Shown here: positions 1 through 10,562 of the stretch, piece after piece | Layout of the letters: each line of letters opens with the position of its first letter | Position numbering within the stretch: the first letter of the stretch is position 1 | Source: Seiridium cupressi | Taxonomy: Eukaryota > Ascomycota > Sordariomycetes > Amphisphaeriales > Sporocadaceae | Length of the DNA stretch: 64,000 nucleotides | Reading direction: 5' to 3' | Assembly (NCBI GenBank): GCA_036674765.1 | Contig: JARVKI010000003.1 | Coordinates: 1-64,000 of the forward strand | The notes under the pieces: generated by a model | The model's input: only the letters and a program-made list of their open reading frames with translations | What the model was told of the DNA's origin: nothing | Databases searched by the model: none | Program-made: the position numbers and the translations under genes

Positions 1-73
<73 letters not shown>
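1..73. other. Poly-C run at the window edge (probable contig-end artefact)
   Basis: 73 consecutive C bases open the window and then give way to ordinary sequence. A second poly-C run lies directly beside an N gap at 47.7 kb, so both look like the same artefact: a low-signal poly-G read tail in reverse complement. It may not be genomic. The gene fragment next to it is cut by this edge. Confidence 0.75.
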
Positions 74-190
74 AGAGTTGTTTGATGATGACAAGAAAGT
101 AACGGGTGTCGTGGTCAAGGGTAACTCGCAAATAATCGACCTGACGTGGACCATATCTGCCAACAAAGAGGTCATCGTCTCTGCTGGAAT
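74..190 (+). pseudogene. GMC-family oxidoreductase fragment, cut at the contig edge
   Basis: The frame from about position 78 reads a stretch containing KVTGVVV and ending in NKEVIVSAG. This resembles the central part of GMC flavoproteins (glucose/choline/aryl-alcohol oxidase type), where KEVILSAG precedes the substrate-binding region. The 5' part is lost in the poly-C edge. A possible GTGAGC intron donor lies at about 191, but no further GMC sequence follows; the frame stops at 287. It is either a remnant or a gene broken by the assembly. The neighbours are a secreted small protein and a secreted tyrosinase, so a secreted oxidoreductase would fit the context. The family call rests on about 38 residues only. 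Confidence 0.45.
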
Positions 191-632
191 GGTGAGCACG
201 CTCTCCTCATTTCCTTTGGCGTCTTGGAAAATGGATGTGTCGCTGACAGAATGCACACCACTGGCGCTCACCTCAGCTACCTGCTGATACGTTCGACATT
301 GTACTCAACCGCGGCGTGCGGTAACCCGGAAATCAGAGTCTATTTTATTTTATATTGATTGGCTAAAGGTACTATAAATAATCGAGGGGGGATTTTGAAT
401 CCCCACCCGGGCCTATCAATACCTACTTTGCGACTCCTTATAGGTGTCTGTTACCCCATCAGGTAACATCCGAAAATCAAATAGCGCTAAGAGTCCTGGC
501 TGTAGTGGTATCATTGAACGCCGTACAAGGGAAATAGATTTTGGACAAGAGAAAGAAGGCAGAAGCCCAAAGCCAGGAATGTAAATGGTTTATAAAGAGT
601 CCGAGCCCGCCGGGGTCTGTTTGCCAGGCTTG
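191..632. other. Intergenic, GMC fragment to secreted-protein gene
   Basis: I see no gene here. It would hold any 3' remainder of the GMC fragment and the 3' end of the minus-strand secreted-protein gene. No repeat or recognised site was found. Confidence 0.4.
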
Positions 633-1160
633 TCATGAGTGATCGAGGGAGAACTTCAAGTCCCCACTGGTCGTTCCACCACTGCACACGCCAGCCATGC
701 TACCAGTCGGGCAAATAGCGCGTGCTGCCCGAATGCACTGCTCCCACCGGTCTTTGGATATGTTGATAGTAGAGTCTGGATTGGCTGGGGTGAGGGTAAA
801 TTTCGCCGATCCAGAATGTCCGACAGTGTCTGAAGGCCCGCCTCTGCATTTGTTGACCGATCCAGCGATACCGCCGCATATCGATAGTTGGGCCACATTT
901 TGATCGTGAAACACAATTTTCCTGAGTGGTGGTATCAGTGGCAATGCCCACCTTCGAAGAACTCGCTTGATGACTTACAGGTTCGAGTCTATGCAGGTGA
1001 CGTCGTAGACGGCAGACGGGTTGAGTGGCATGGCTGCTCGCATGCTAAGAACCTCGAAATGTTCTTGCTCAACGGAATAGTGAGGCCATACTGGCTGCGC
1101 TGCGGTGAAGCTGGCAGCTGCAAATAGTAGGACTGTACCCAGGAGACCAGCTCGGAGCAT
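633..1160 (-). CDS. Small secreted cysteine-rich protein (effector-like)
   Basis: Two exons, complement(join(633..921,979..1160)), give 156 residues. The 57-nt intron has a GTAAGT donor and CAG acceptor and joins a CT|G leucine codon in frame. The ATG at 1160 is chosen because it starts a clean signal peptide (LLGTVLLFAAASFTAAQ). The mature part has six cysteines, enough for three disulfides, in the segments VTC, SICGG, NKC, EQC, AICP and GVC. The order of motifs (a CGG near the middle, then ISK-RWEQC, then CSGG and a final FSLD) recalls a family of fungal secreted proteins of unknown role. No enzyme domain is visible. Size, signal peptide and cysteines fit a candidate effector or extracellular defence protein, but function is unknown. 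It lies on the same strand as the secreted tyrosinase 1.5 kb away. Confidence 0.8.
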
Positions 1161-2628
1161 CGTGAAAGTAGTATGTATTGGCCAGAGGAAAGTAACGAAG
1201 TAGAATTTCGGGCTGGCGAGCACAACAGATTTGAAGGTGCGGACCAAGTGAGTGGATGGGATAACCAGACATCCAGTTGCCGGGATCTGCACTACACTGG
1301 CAACTAGTGACGAAGCAAAGCTCCATATAGAAAGAATGAAACAAGACCAGAGATCGAGAAACGGAACAGCCAGCTCCGCAGGTGAAGAACAACAGAGAAC
1401 ATGCCTACCGGGAGATCAACGGTGGAACAGTGCTTGCAGCGGGGTGGAGAAACAGCAGAACAAAACGCTATCTTGCAAACGGCGATGAGGGGGATAGATG
1501 AATAAGACCGAGGCCTCGTGGAATTGTTCGAGACTCATTTCCTGCATGGAGATGAACTCCAGACGAAGCCTTAGAGCGCTTCCCCGTCGACCACAGTCCG
1601 TACCCGGTGCTCGGATCATTGTACCGAGAATAGCATCTAGTTAGGCCAGCATTCATCCGTCCCGCCATACGAGAGAAAGAGGCGAGTCATGTTTGCAACC
1701 GGATGGCAAGGGCGATCATAGAGCCGAAGAGCCCGGTTGTAACCCTTCTGCAGGCGAACGAATGGGACGAACGAGTTGGGACGAAAGAGCTAGCTGTTCC
1801 TGGAAATCGCAGCCCGGGGTGGGAGAGAGCAGTTGTGAATCTGAAACAACTCTAAAAGATTCCTGATAAGACAGATGTAACAGGGGTTCTAGAGCAACTG
1901 CTCCGTTAGCGAAACGGGAGTGACTTTTAGAGTCGGTGGGGCCAGAGAGCCATCATGCGAGCCAGGAAATCACAGCCCCCGAAGCATTAAGACCGAAGGC
2001 CATGAATGCTTGGAAGCAGCAAATTGATTGATGAAAGCCGCGGGGTTTGGTCCCGAAAGCGGTCATTTGGTGGTTTTTGCCAAGCGATCGGTCGAGTATA
2101 GCCATTTCACATGCCGGACGACCGAGCTGCAATGTATCAAGCCTATATGGCGCCTATATGAAGATAGCGGGGATCCCAGTAGAACATTGGCGAGATCTGC
2201 CGGTAGAATTCAACCCAACCCTCACCAGCCTACCTGGTTGGTGGAAAGCATTGCTGTTTCAAGATAGCCGCAAGCACACCCACCGACAGGCTCACATTTT
2301 CAGACGAAAAGAATCATCGCAACACAATCTATATTCCTCATTAGAACCTGAGTTTCCATATGCGGCATGGGCTTTTTTCTTCCTGCATTATATCCTGCGT
2401 CTGTCAGTTTGTGTTAGCGTGCAAGTAAAACCAAGCTTTATCACGTATGTTTTCGCGGCTCGGACTCGGCGATAAGCTGTACGGTATATTGTTATCTATT
2501 GATGGGCTTTTCCTTCTTCGTTTTCCCCCAATCACTACTTAATCACTGTGCTAGTGCTGGCCCGCTTATAAAGCTCTTATCGCGTCTAGCAGATGTGGTG
2601 AACCTATGATTTCTGCTTCTCCTTCTTG
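1161..2628. other. Intergenic, 1.5 kb between secreted protein and tyrosinase
   Basis: It holds the promoter of the minus-strand secreted-protein gene and the 3' side of the tyrosinase gene. Open frames here (for example 2047-2475 +) have no recognisable family and no splice context. A short direct repeat, gcctatatg, occurs twice near 2140-2160. Nothing else was supported. Confidence 0.4.
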
Positions 2629-3830
2629 TTAATATGTGTATCTATAACAAAAGGTCTCACTCCCGATTTGTGTGCCGCCCAGAGTATTGATGATATCTCT
2701 AACACGGACGTCAGGTCGGATACCGCCCATATACACCATGGTGTCCAGGGTCAACGCGTTGCCACTGGCGTCAGTACCATCAATCCCGAGAATGCGGGCT
2801 GTGTCCGCATTCTGCCACATCCTCCAGCTGTGGTCGACGAAGGAGTGGTGCATCCAGAAAATGGGATCACTAGGGCTCGCCCATACGTCGGACATGGTAC
2901 CTCCAATGCCGTTGTGGCCATATCCATGCGGACTAGAAAAGGAATCAATTGTCAGCTGATAGAGATACAACGTTGTCCCACAGCGTGGTTGCCGTGTAAT
3001 TTCACTTACCCATACTCAAGACAGCTCTCATAGTCGGCATAGCTGGTCCGTTCGTTGCAGTAATTGATATAGTCAGTGCTGCACTGAGCAGTGTCGCTCT
3101 CGTCAACAGCACGCGACAAGCAATGCGGCGTGGTTGTCGACTCTCCCGGCCCAATGTTGGAAATTAGCCCGGCAAACTCGCCATCACTGATGCAGACCGC
3201 ATTACCGTTAGCATCGGCATTGGGCAAGCTGCCGAAGTACAGGTTGTTGGTGAACATATCGGACTGGGCAAATTTCCCTGCATCGAGGGTCTCATCCCAC
3301 CATACCATGGCGCGGTCAAAGCCGCACTCGGTGCGGAGGACTTGCTCGAAAGACCAGAGGTAATACCTGTGCCAAATCAGGAATTTGGCATTGTTATGCA
3401 CGTTGTTCATGTAGCTCTGGTGGATGCGGACGAAGTCCTCGTATCGACTCTTTGCCGGCGGGAAGTTTCCCGATGCCGGCTTATTCATTAAACACTTGAC
3501 GGCCGAGACAAAAGCCAGGCGGTCCGAGTCTGAGTACTGCTTCCACTCGAAACGGATGTTTGGATTGGCGCTACAGGCCGAGGCGTCGGCTGTGGCCGCG
3601 GTGGCGGCATTCACATGGCCGAACGAGCTGGCCGTAGTCGCGTCGGTGCTGTTCTCCGGGTCGGGCAGGCCCTGGATCAAACGATCCTTGCCCTGCTTGG
3701 CGTCCTCGAGGGAGACGGTCTCGAAATGGGGGAATGCTGAATCCGGTAGGTTTTCGCTCTGCCCAAAGGTTGACCTGGGCAGGACGGACGCCGAAGCGGC
3801 CGAGGCGGCCAGAACCAGCGACAACCGCAT
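2629..3830 (-). CDS. Secreted tyrosinase (type 3 copper oxidase)
   Basis: Two exons, complement(join(2629..2932,3010..3830)), give 374 residues. The 77-nt intron (GTAAGT...CTAG) restores GPHGYGHNG across the junction. The family hydroxylates monophenols and oxidises o-diphenols to quinones, as in melanin-type pigment or phenol detoxification. The CuA site is H137, H145 and H154 and fits the tyrosinase signature 1 pattern (H-x4-F-x-x-W-H-R...E). The CuB site is H276, H280 and H303 within DPIFWMHHSFVD (signature 2). An N-terminal signal peptide (MRLSLVLAASAASASV) points to secretion. The protein ends soon after CuB, so it lacks the long C-terminal lid of intracellular fungal tyrosinases; it is close to the short secreted type. 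Catechol oxidase activity cannot be excluded. The next intact gene is a small secreted protein on the same strand. Confidence 0.93.
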
Positions 3831-5360
3831 TCCGAAGGATGCGGGAGGATTGAATTATGATTAAATATATTACTTTAGTATAAGTCCGTACGTAGCGACA
3901 GGATGCCAATCCCTTAGGCTGAACGAATGTGGAACGGAGGATGTTGATCACAGGAGTCACAGTCGGGGAGACCCATTGCTATTTGTTGTTCTTTTTCACC
4001 ACAACTGCCGCCCACTTCCACCCCTTGTGCCTGCATTCTCACATGCGACTTTGATCAGATGGCAGGGAACGTCCAAAGGGGAACTTGCCGTAATGTCGGA
4101 TTCACAGCAGAGTCAGCGTCAGCACCCCGGGACCGTTATTTCTTTTACTCCCCCCACCCTCGTATTGGTGGAGAGCTCTAACCCTTTGGAGCTATATGGG
4201 GCTCGACAGCGCCTACCATTGGCAGCTATCTCGTATGCATATTTTAAGCTTGACGCTTCAGCACTGAAAACATCCAATCACAAGCTTGCCGTCTTGCCGG
4301 TGTCAAGCGGCCACTCCCCTAAAAGCAAAAAAGATTCCGTTGCGGCTGAGCTGGGGAGCCAAGTGCCCGGGTCCCGTTGGCACTTTCTACATTCCACAGC
4401 GTCGCTGAAGAAAGCCGGTGCAACCGTAGCGTTGAAGCTTGACATGAGTAGGGCTGACAAGTTGCATTAGTCTCCCTTGGTATGCCGCTCTTTGACGAGT
4501 ACGATACCTGAGACACTATCCTATTTTCGGATCAGTGCTCTGTTGTTTTATTTTTCGAGGGCAGTGAGACGTTTCCATGTTTCTTCCGAGAGCCGCGTTC
4601 GCCAGGCATCAGCATGTTGCAGATTGAGGCTCGGAGTACGGAGTAGTCTGTCGCGGTTTGTAATGCCTATATTAAACCCACTATAATCCAACGTCAACTT
4701 TATATTGCCTCGTATTCCAGAACCCAAGTGCACGGATGCACTTGAGGAGTATGCGCTTATGCGTACCTAGGTACGTAATCGACGTATCACGGACCATGGC
4801 CTACGATGTTCTCAACCTTGATCTGGGTGATAGCTTGGCGCTACCGAGGCGCTACGTGCCCTTATTCCACTTACTGTAATCTATGGAAGTCAACCTAGAC
4901 ACAAGAAGTATAGACGCAACAGATTCCGACCCTAGCTCCAGAAACCATGTGTAGCGACAAAGGCTGGTCAAAAAAAACCTCTCAAGATGTGTGATCGATA
5001 GTCCCATAATACAATCCATGGTTGAGATCATGATGACTTGATCGTGCTTCGTGTCAGCGGCATCTTCGAAGCTAGGTCTTCTCATCTTCTCAGCGACTGA
5101 TCCGAAATATCAAAATCTAGCATTCTACGCCATTGGCACAAATTCATCCTGTATAATGCAACAGTTTCTATCGACTGGCATCTTATACAAAGTCCAATGA
5201 ACTTACAATCCGAAGTACAGTACGATCTAGGTAAACTCTTAACGATACCGAAGCTTATCGTCTATATCACCGCCGTAGTCCCGACACTTTGAAATATAGT
5301 ACATAACCTACAGTCCATGGCTATTTCAGCAGCTTTGCCTTGGGACTGTGATAGAGCCAA
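3831..5360. other. Intergenic, 1.5 kb, tyrosinase promoter side
   Basis: It lies between the tyrosinase start and the 3' end of the WSS1-like gene. It contains a perfect 14-bp palindrome (CGTACCTAGGTACG, 4762-4775). A 164-codon open frame at 3976-4470 (+) has no recognisable domain and I do not call it a gene. Confidence 0.4.
3861..3869 (-). promoter_or_regulatory. TATA-like element upstream of tyrosinase
   Basis: Read on the minus strand this is TATATTTAA, about 31-39 nt before the tyrosinase ATG. The spacing is short for a TATA box plus 5' UTR, so it is only a candidate core promoter element. Confidence 0.25.
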
Positions 5361-6985
5361 TCAGGATGTTGGTTTTCGCGCTCCACAGACACCACATAGC
5401 CCAGCATCGCCAGCGTTGAGATATGAGCTCCTCTGGCAGGCTGTACTCGAACATTTCCATGCTCGAGGGTCCTTCCTCCCATCCAACACGTGACAGCACA
5501 CAACACATGTGAGGCTAACAGGTCCATTCTCCATCGAGCACAATGGGCAGACTCCGACACCAGCTTTCGATACACTAGGTGCAACCACACTCGCAGAATC
5601 CATGGTCTCGGTCCTCGGTTCTACCTGTAGGCTTGTTCCACCTCGTATAGTACTCCCCTGTGATGATTGCTTCTCGGTAGGGCCCTCACAGCTTTGGATT
5701 TCTTTTTCACCCTCTCGCTTGATGGCATCGACCCCAGGCGCAACAGTTGAACTCTGTCTAGGTACAGATACTGTGGATTTATCCAGACATGGTAAATCCT
5801 GTAAGCGTGTATGGCTGTCACTCTCGCGCTTGATGTTCGTTTCTTTGCTAGACGATGCTGGTGGTACCGCTGGCTTTGGAGCTTTCATCGATAACTGTAA
5901 CTCTCGCAACTCGTTCTGCGCATCACCGTCCTCAGGGTTCTCATCCTCGCAGACCTTGATCATCCGGTGTCCTTTGCCGTCCAGAATGCGCTTTCCAGCG
6001 ATATCGGTAGCATCGGATGCATCGTCTTCACTCTCACTGGCGGTTTCATACTCGTCTTCGCTGGCTGCTGTATCTTCATCTTCGTCTTTGGCCTTGATCT
6101 CCGTCTTGAAATTGCCCTCAGGTTTCTTCTGGTCAAATCTTGCGAGAGCCGCAGCGGCTCTTAGTTCACGTCCACGCTTGCTGCCTGCGACCCTCGGTTT
6201 GGCTTGTGTCCTTTTGCCCTTCTCCAACTCGGCTTTGACAACTTCGTCTTCGCCAAGAACGACCCCATTTGCGCCAAACTTTTTCAAGATACGGCGCTCC
6301 TTTCGCTGCTGGTAGGTGAGTTGGCCATTCGCCCTCCTCTTTCTCCTTCTCGAGCGATACGTGCCGCCACACAGGTGGTCCGGGAGAACTTCACCGGCCT
6401 GTACCATGTTTGACTCGAACTCGCCCGTGGTCAACAAAGCACCCCTTCCCCAGAGGCCCTCGCCAGCGTAGCCTTGTGACCAAAGCTGGCGCATTTGCTC
6501 GGCGTACTTGTTCCGCACTGCCCAGAATGCTCTTGAGTGATTCATCTGCTTGCAATGTGCGAGTCTTGCCGCGTACGTTAGCATGGCGTACATTGCAAGC
6601 AACTTGGATAGGGGCGAGAGTCCATACTCATGCATCATGACCATTTGCACGTAGTGAAACGGTAGCCATCTACCCGTTGACGGAGACTTCAGTACCAGTT
6701 GTATCACTTCTCCGGCGTTAAAGTTGCGTCCGACGAATTCTCGATTCGGTTCATACTCCTCGAGCGACATGATGGACAGGGAATGCTCTCTCATGATAGG
6801 CACTATTTTTCAGTTGAGTGGCGGACAGGGAAGGTGGACCAAGCAAACTCACAGCATTGCGCCGCGATGCGCTCGAGAAAATCCTGGGCTATGGATTCAT
6901 CGGGCCCCTTCAGCGGTTTGATAAAGACGATGAATGAGTTAGGCTGCGATTTCTTCGCGTTGAGTCGCTGAATGCCGATGGGCAT
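5361..6985 (-). CDS. WSS1: WLM-domain metalloprotease, WSS1-like
   Basis: Three exons, complement(join(5361..6564,6628..6802,6853..6985)), give 503 residues. WSS1/Spartan-type proteases cut proteins crosslinked to DNA and act with ubiquitin/SUMO and Cdc48. The N terminus (MPIGIQRLNAKKSQPN) and residues 1-140 match the WLM domain. The second intron (63 nt, GTATGG...AAG, branch GCTAAC) lies inside the active-site codon. Its removal gives HELAHCKQMNH at 102-112, the HExxHxxxxxH zinc motif. A basic region and a long acidic, low-complexity linker follow. The C terminus has two zinc-finger-like Cys clusters: C442, C445, C456, C459 and C474, C479, C493, C496, the second of RanBP2-like look. The intron is a multiple of three without stops, so unspliced mRNA stays open but breaks the motif. 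The family call is strong; the exact yeast orthologue is inferred. Confidence 0.9.
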
Positions 6986-7450
6986 TTTGGTCCGCTCGTA
7001 TTGCAGCGTTCCTGAGGTCTGATCTCATAGATGGCGAGCAAAAGCCACTACTGTAGAACAAAGGTTTTAGGGGACGCTCCAGACAACAGTAGACAGGTTT
7101 AAATGTGAATATGCGCCCTAGATTGGGAAACCGAAATAAGAGGAGGACGATCTTTGCCCAGTGTTGATGCGCACAAAGCTCTTGGATGAGCCTTGGGAGT
7201 CTAGAAGATTGATGCTCCCAGCAGGCTTCAATGCAGCGCGCACTGGCCCCACTACAATCTACGCAACAGACGGGCTTGCCACTGGAGCTCATCATGTTGT
7301 TAATGTTGCCCAATTCAAAGTCGCAAGAGTGAAATTATACACCATTCAGCGCATGATACCATATCAGTCTCGACATTTAGTCAAACCATACTTTGAAATT
7401 TTATTTGTCAGATTTTACTTACATTTCCTACTGAAATCTGGGGGTGCAAA
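6986..7450. other. Intergenic, WSS1-like promoter
   Basis: 465 bp between the ATG of the WSS1-like gene and the stop of the kelch gene, both on the minus strand. No further gene or motif was recognised. Confidence 0.4.
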
Positions 7451-9592
7451 TCACCGTCTTCTTCCTGCACCTCCACCAGTACCTTCACCCCTATCCGCCA
7501 GGGCCACAACCTCACCAATACCAGCTGCCTCTTGCTCATCTTCCAACGCTGTGATCTCCTCTCGACTATCCCACCACTTTTCCTCGCTTAGTTCAAATGC
7601 CTTGGTCTTGATTTCCTTGATCGTGAGGTTTTCCGGCTGTATGCCCTTCCATCTAAGGCTAGTCATCAAAATTTCTTGCCATTCATTCGATGTTCGAGTG
7701 AAGAACTCTCGACGAGACTCGAACGGCCGTGGATGAGGCAGGCCGTCGTCCACAGGTGTCGCCGTGGTGTCGGCTTCGCTCTCTTCTTCTGTGAAGGTGC
7801 TGTCAATCGTCGATGCTGTATCCGCGTTCAACTCCTCGTCCACTTGTTTCTTCTTCCTCTTGCTAGGCGAGCGAATCTGCTCCTCGTCTGCCATAGGCAC
7901 ATCGCCCTCCTCATCCTCGTCTTCTTCCTCATCCTCCTCCTCATCATCCTCGTCTTCGTCTTCTTCGTCGTCCTCGTCGTCGGAGCCCACCCAGTTCTCG
8001 ACCTCCCTATTGAACACTTCTTTGCATCCATCCAGCTTGCCCAAATCAACCGCGTAGAGGTCATCAAACGTGAACTCTCGATCGTCCTTCTCAAATGTGC
8101 CTCCGTAGACCCATAGCATATCGTCTTGAACTGCCAGCTGAGCATTGAATCTCGGATGGGGGAACTCCATGGTCACAGGCATATCTCTGACGGGCTTTTC
8201 GATTTCGGCCGGCTCCTCTTTCTTGATGTCAATGTCTATGTTGTCGGCATCTTCCAGAGATGATCCGGCTTGCAGAGCTGCCAGTTGTCGTAAAAGCTCT
8301 TCTTCATTCGCCTGAGCTCTGCCTCGCCTTCCTCCCCTCTGTTCCGTCTGTTTTTTCTGTACCCTGGGCTTCCGTAGGGCCAGGAGGAAGAAGCGGTTGC
8401 GCTCTACGTTCCACGCATACAGTTGGTTGAAAAACTCGCTGTCCATATCCTCTTCACTCTGATCAACATCATGAACGCCACCAAATAAGATACCTCGGCC
8501 CTTGTGGTAGGCCATTGTGGCTCCCACTCTTGGTGGGTTTGGTGTATTCGCGGGCTTCTTACGCTTCTCCCATCTGACTGTTGGCAGCGTGTTTGCAGGC
8601 GCTTCTGGCGGAGGTTGGGTGATGCGCAGGAAGAAACAATCCTGGTGGACCATGGGCTTGAGGACGTTTCTTGACCCCTGAGATGCACCCTTAGCTGACT
8701 TGTTTGCCGAAACTGTAGCTTTCACTCTCGAGTAGCCGCCAAACAGGACGGCGCCATTCTCGTGAGGCAGGAAGGTGAACGAAGATCTTGCATCAGGCTT
8801 CAGCTGCGCTGGTGGAAGAGTCGGGCTGTGCCAAACGAAGTTTTGAGTGTCATAGAGCCAAAGATCGCTCAAGTACTTGGTCTGGTTCGACGTATCTTGG
8901 AATCCTGGCTCAGAGTATCAGCAAACCGGGGACTACCGACCAGCAGTTCGCTCAATCTTACCTCCGAAAAGAATGATGTAGTTCTTGTAATAGGTCATTC
9001 GGTGGCCAGACCTTGCTGGAGGTGTTTTCCCCTTGGCCTCTATTCGAGTCCATTCCCGGCTGTGCGGCTCGAGGCGCCAGAAGTCGTTGTAATGATAGAA
9101 TGTTCCCTGCTTGGGACTACTGAACTCACCCCCAAAGAGGAAGACGGAACTGCTTTGATTGCCGCCCCTGCACCAAGCATGGCCTGATCGTGGCAAAGGG
9201 GCATTGGGGGAGGTGACAGTATGCCACTCGTCCCGGTCAGTATAGTAGATGCTCAGATCATTGTAGAACGTAGCAATGGCTCCATTGTAGTTCTCACCTC
9301 CAAACAGTAGCAACTGGTTGCTGTTCGAAGGCGAGGCCATGAAGGTGGAAGAAGAACGTGGCTTTGGCGGTGCTTCGGCCACTATCTCCGTGATCTTGTG
9401 GAACTGCTCCTGCTGCTTCTTGTACTCCTCGAGGATATTATCCAGATCAACATCTTCGGCATCGCTGCCTTCTAGCTTTGCCGTCTTAGCCTTGGATTTC
9501 TTCTCGGCCTTCTTTTCTTGTTTCTGCTTCTTCTCGGCCTTTTTCGCCTTCTTGGTATCTGCCGCGGAGCCCTTCTTTTTATCCTTAGCCAT
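7451..9592 (-). CDS. KEL3: Kelch-repeat protein, KEL3/KLHDC4 type with DUF4110
   Basis: Two exons, complement(join(7451..8904,8962..9592)), give 694 residues. The 57-nt intron (GGTAAG...CCAG) splits a GG pair and restores LFGGFQDTS. The ATG at 9592 is chosen because the protein then begins with the lysine-rich MAKDKKKG typical of the family. An in-frame upstream start would add unrelated residues. Kelch blades ending in LFGG or VYGG recur from about residue 95 (for example LLLFGGE, VFLFGGE, ILFGG) and would build a beta-propeller. After the propeller comes an acidic run of about 28 Asp/Glu-rich residues (DNA about 7898-7985), then the conserved C-terminal DUF4110 region with PHPRPFESRREFF and EKWWDSREEI. 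The molecular role of this family is poorly known; no enzyme motif is present. Confidence 0.92.
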
Positions 9593-10562
9593 GACTATAC
9601 AGGGCGCAGGACCACACCACAGCAATGTGATGGGGCGGAAAGTGGCAGACGGAAACGCAGACTTCGGAGACAAGAATCGAGCTACACTCTGTCTCGATGG
9701 CCCCCGAGCTGTATACGGCCGTTAGGGGCAACCAAGAAAAAAATAAAAATCTACAGACGCGGCCACTAATACGAGCTAGGAACTGGTGATAGAATTTCGA
9801 GTTTTTGGTGGCATTACAATTACCCCTCCCCCGCACTAGCTGTACTGTACATACGCAGTGAATGCCCCCGTGGTGTGGAATGCGCCCAATCTTCTTTGCA
9901 TTGGATTAGGATCCGCACCCAAAGTTAGCAAATGAGGGGCCCAGCCTACAGCGATGTCGCCCTCCCGTTGCACGAAAATTCCCCTGTCGAGCCTACCAAA
10001 ATGCTTGTGCTCGCAACTGATAGGCGCAATTCGGATTTCTCACAATGAGATATTTTCCCCCCGTTGCAATGCCATATTCACCTTGAGGCCTCCTCGACTG
10101 CCGAGTACTTGGTCTTTAGTCATTTTTACCTACAGCTTTGGGCCCCGAAATGACCCCGAAACGCGTCAACCCCATCGACTTGCATCTTGTGGCATCCACA
10201 CTTGACCAGCGGTGACGAGGTTTGCGAAGACGCCCGAGAGTGTGTTGGTTGTTGGTCGCTGGTCACACTGACCTTACATTGTACCAACAGCCACATACTT
10301 CTTCGTTTACCGTAGACCTGTCATGACTTCCATTCGTCCGCATCTCTTCCGCTGTCCAAAAGTTCGCTGCTTCTAGCGCTAGATATTGCGCTGTCCAAGC
10401 TTGAAATTCCCTCTGAGCGCAATCCTATCTCCGAGGCCTAGGACATACGCAGAGACTGCCACCTCCGCCCTCGACGCTGCCGTATGAAGGCAAAAAAGAG
10501 CCGGCAACAAGAAATACCTAGCCTCCTAGAGTCTGCCAAGCAACTCGACTTTCTTCTTTGAT
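9593..10562. other. Divergent promoter region, kelch gene and carrier
   Basis: 970 bp between two divergent start codons (kelch on minus, carrier on plus). It should contain both promoters and 5' leaders. No gene was recognised. Confidence 0.5.

Noticed and set aside
2047..2475. 142-codon open frame on the plus strand
   Set aside because: No recognisable domain and unusual composition for this genome; probably chance.
3976..4470. 164-codon open frame on the plus strand
   Set aside because: No family, no signal peptide and no splice context; it lies in a promoter region. It could be revived only by transcript data.
5509..6315. Long plus-strand open frame, 268 codons
   Set aside because: It is antisense to the third exon of the WSS1-like gene; its Ser/Leu-rich composition is the shadow of an acidic and basic coding strand.
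7764..8057. Poly-serine open frame on the plus strand
   Set aside because: It is the complement of the acidic run in the kelch protein.
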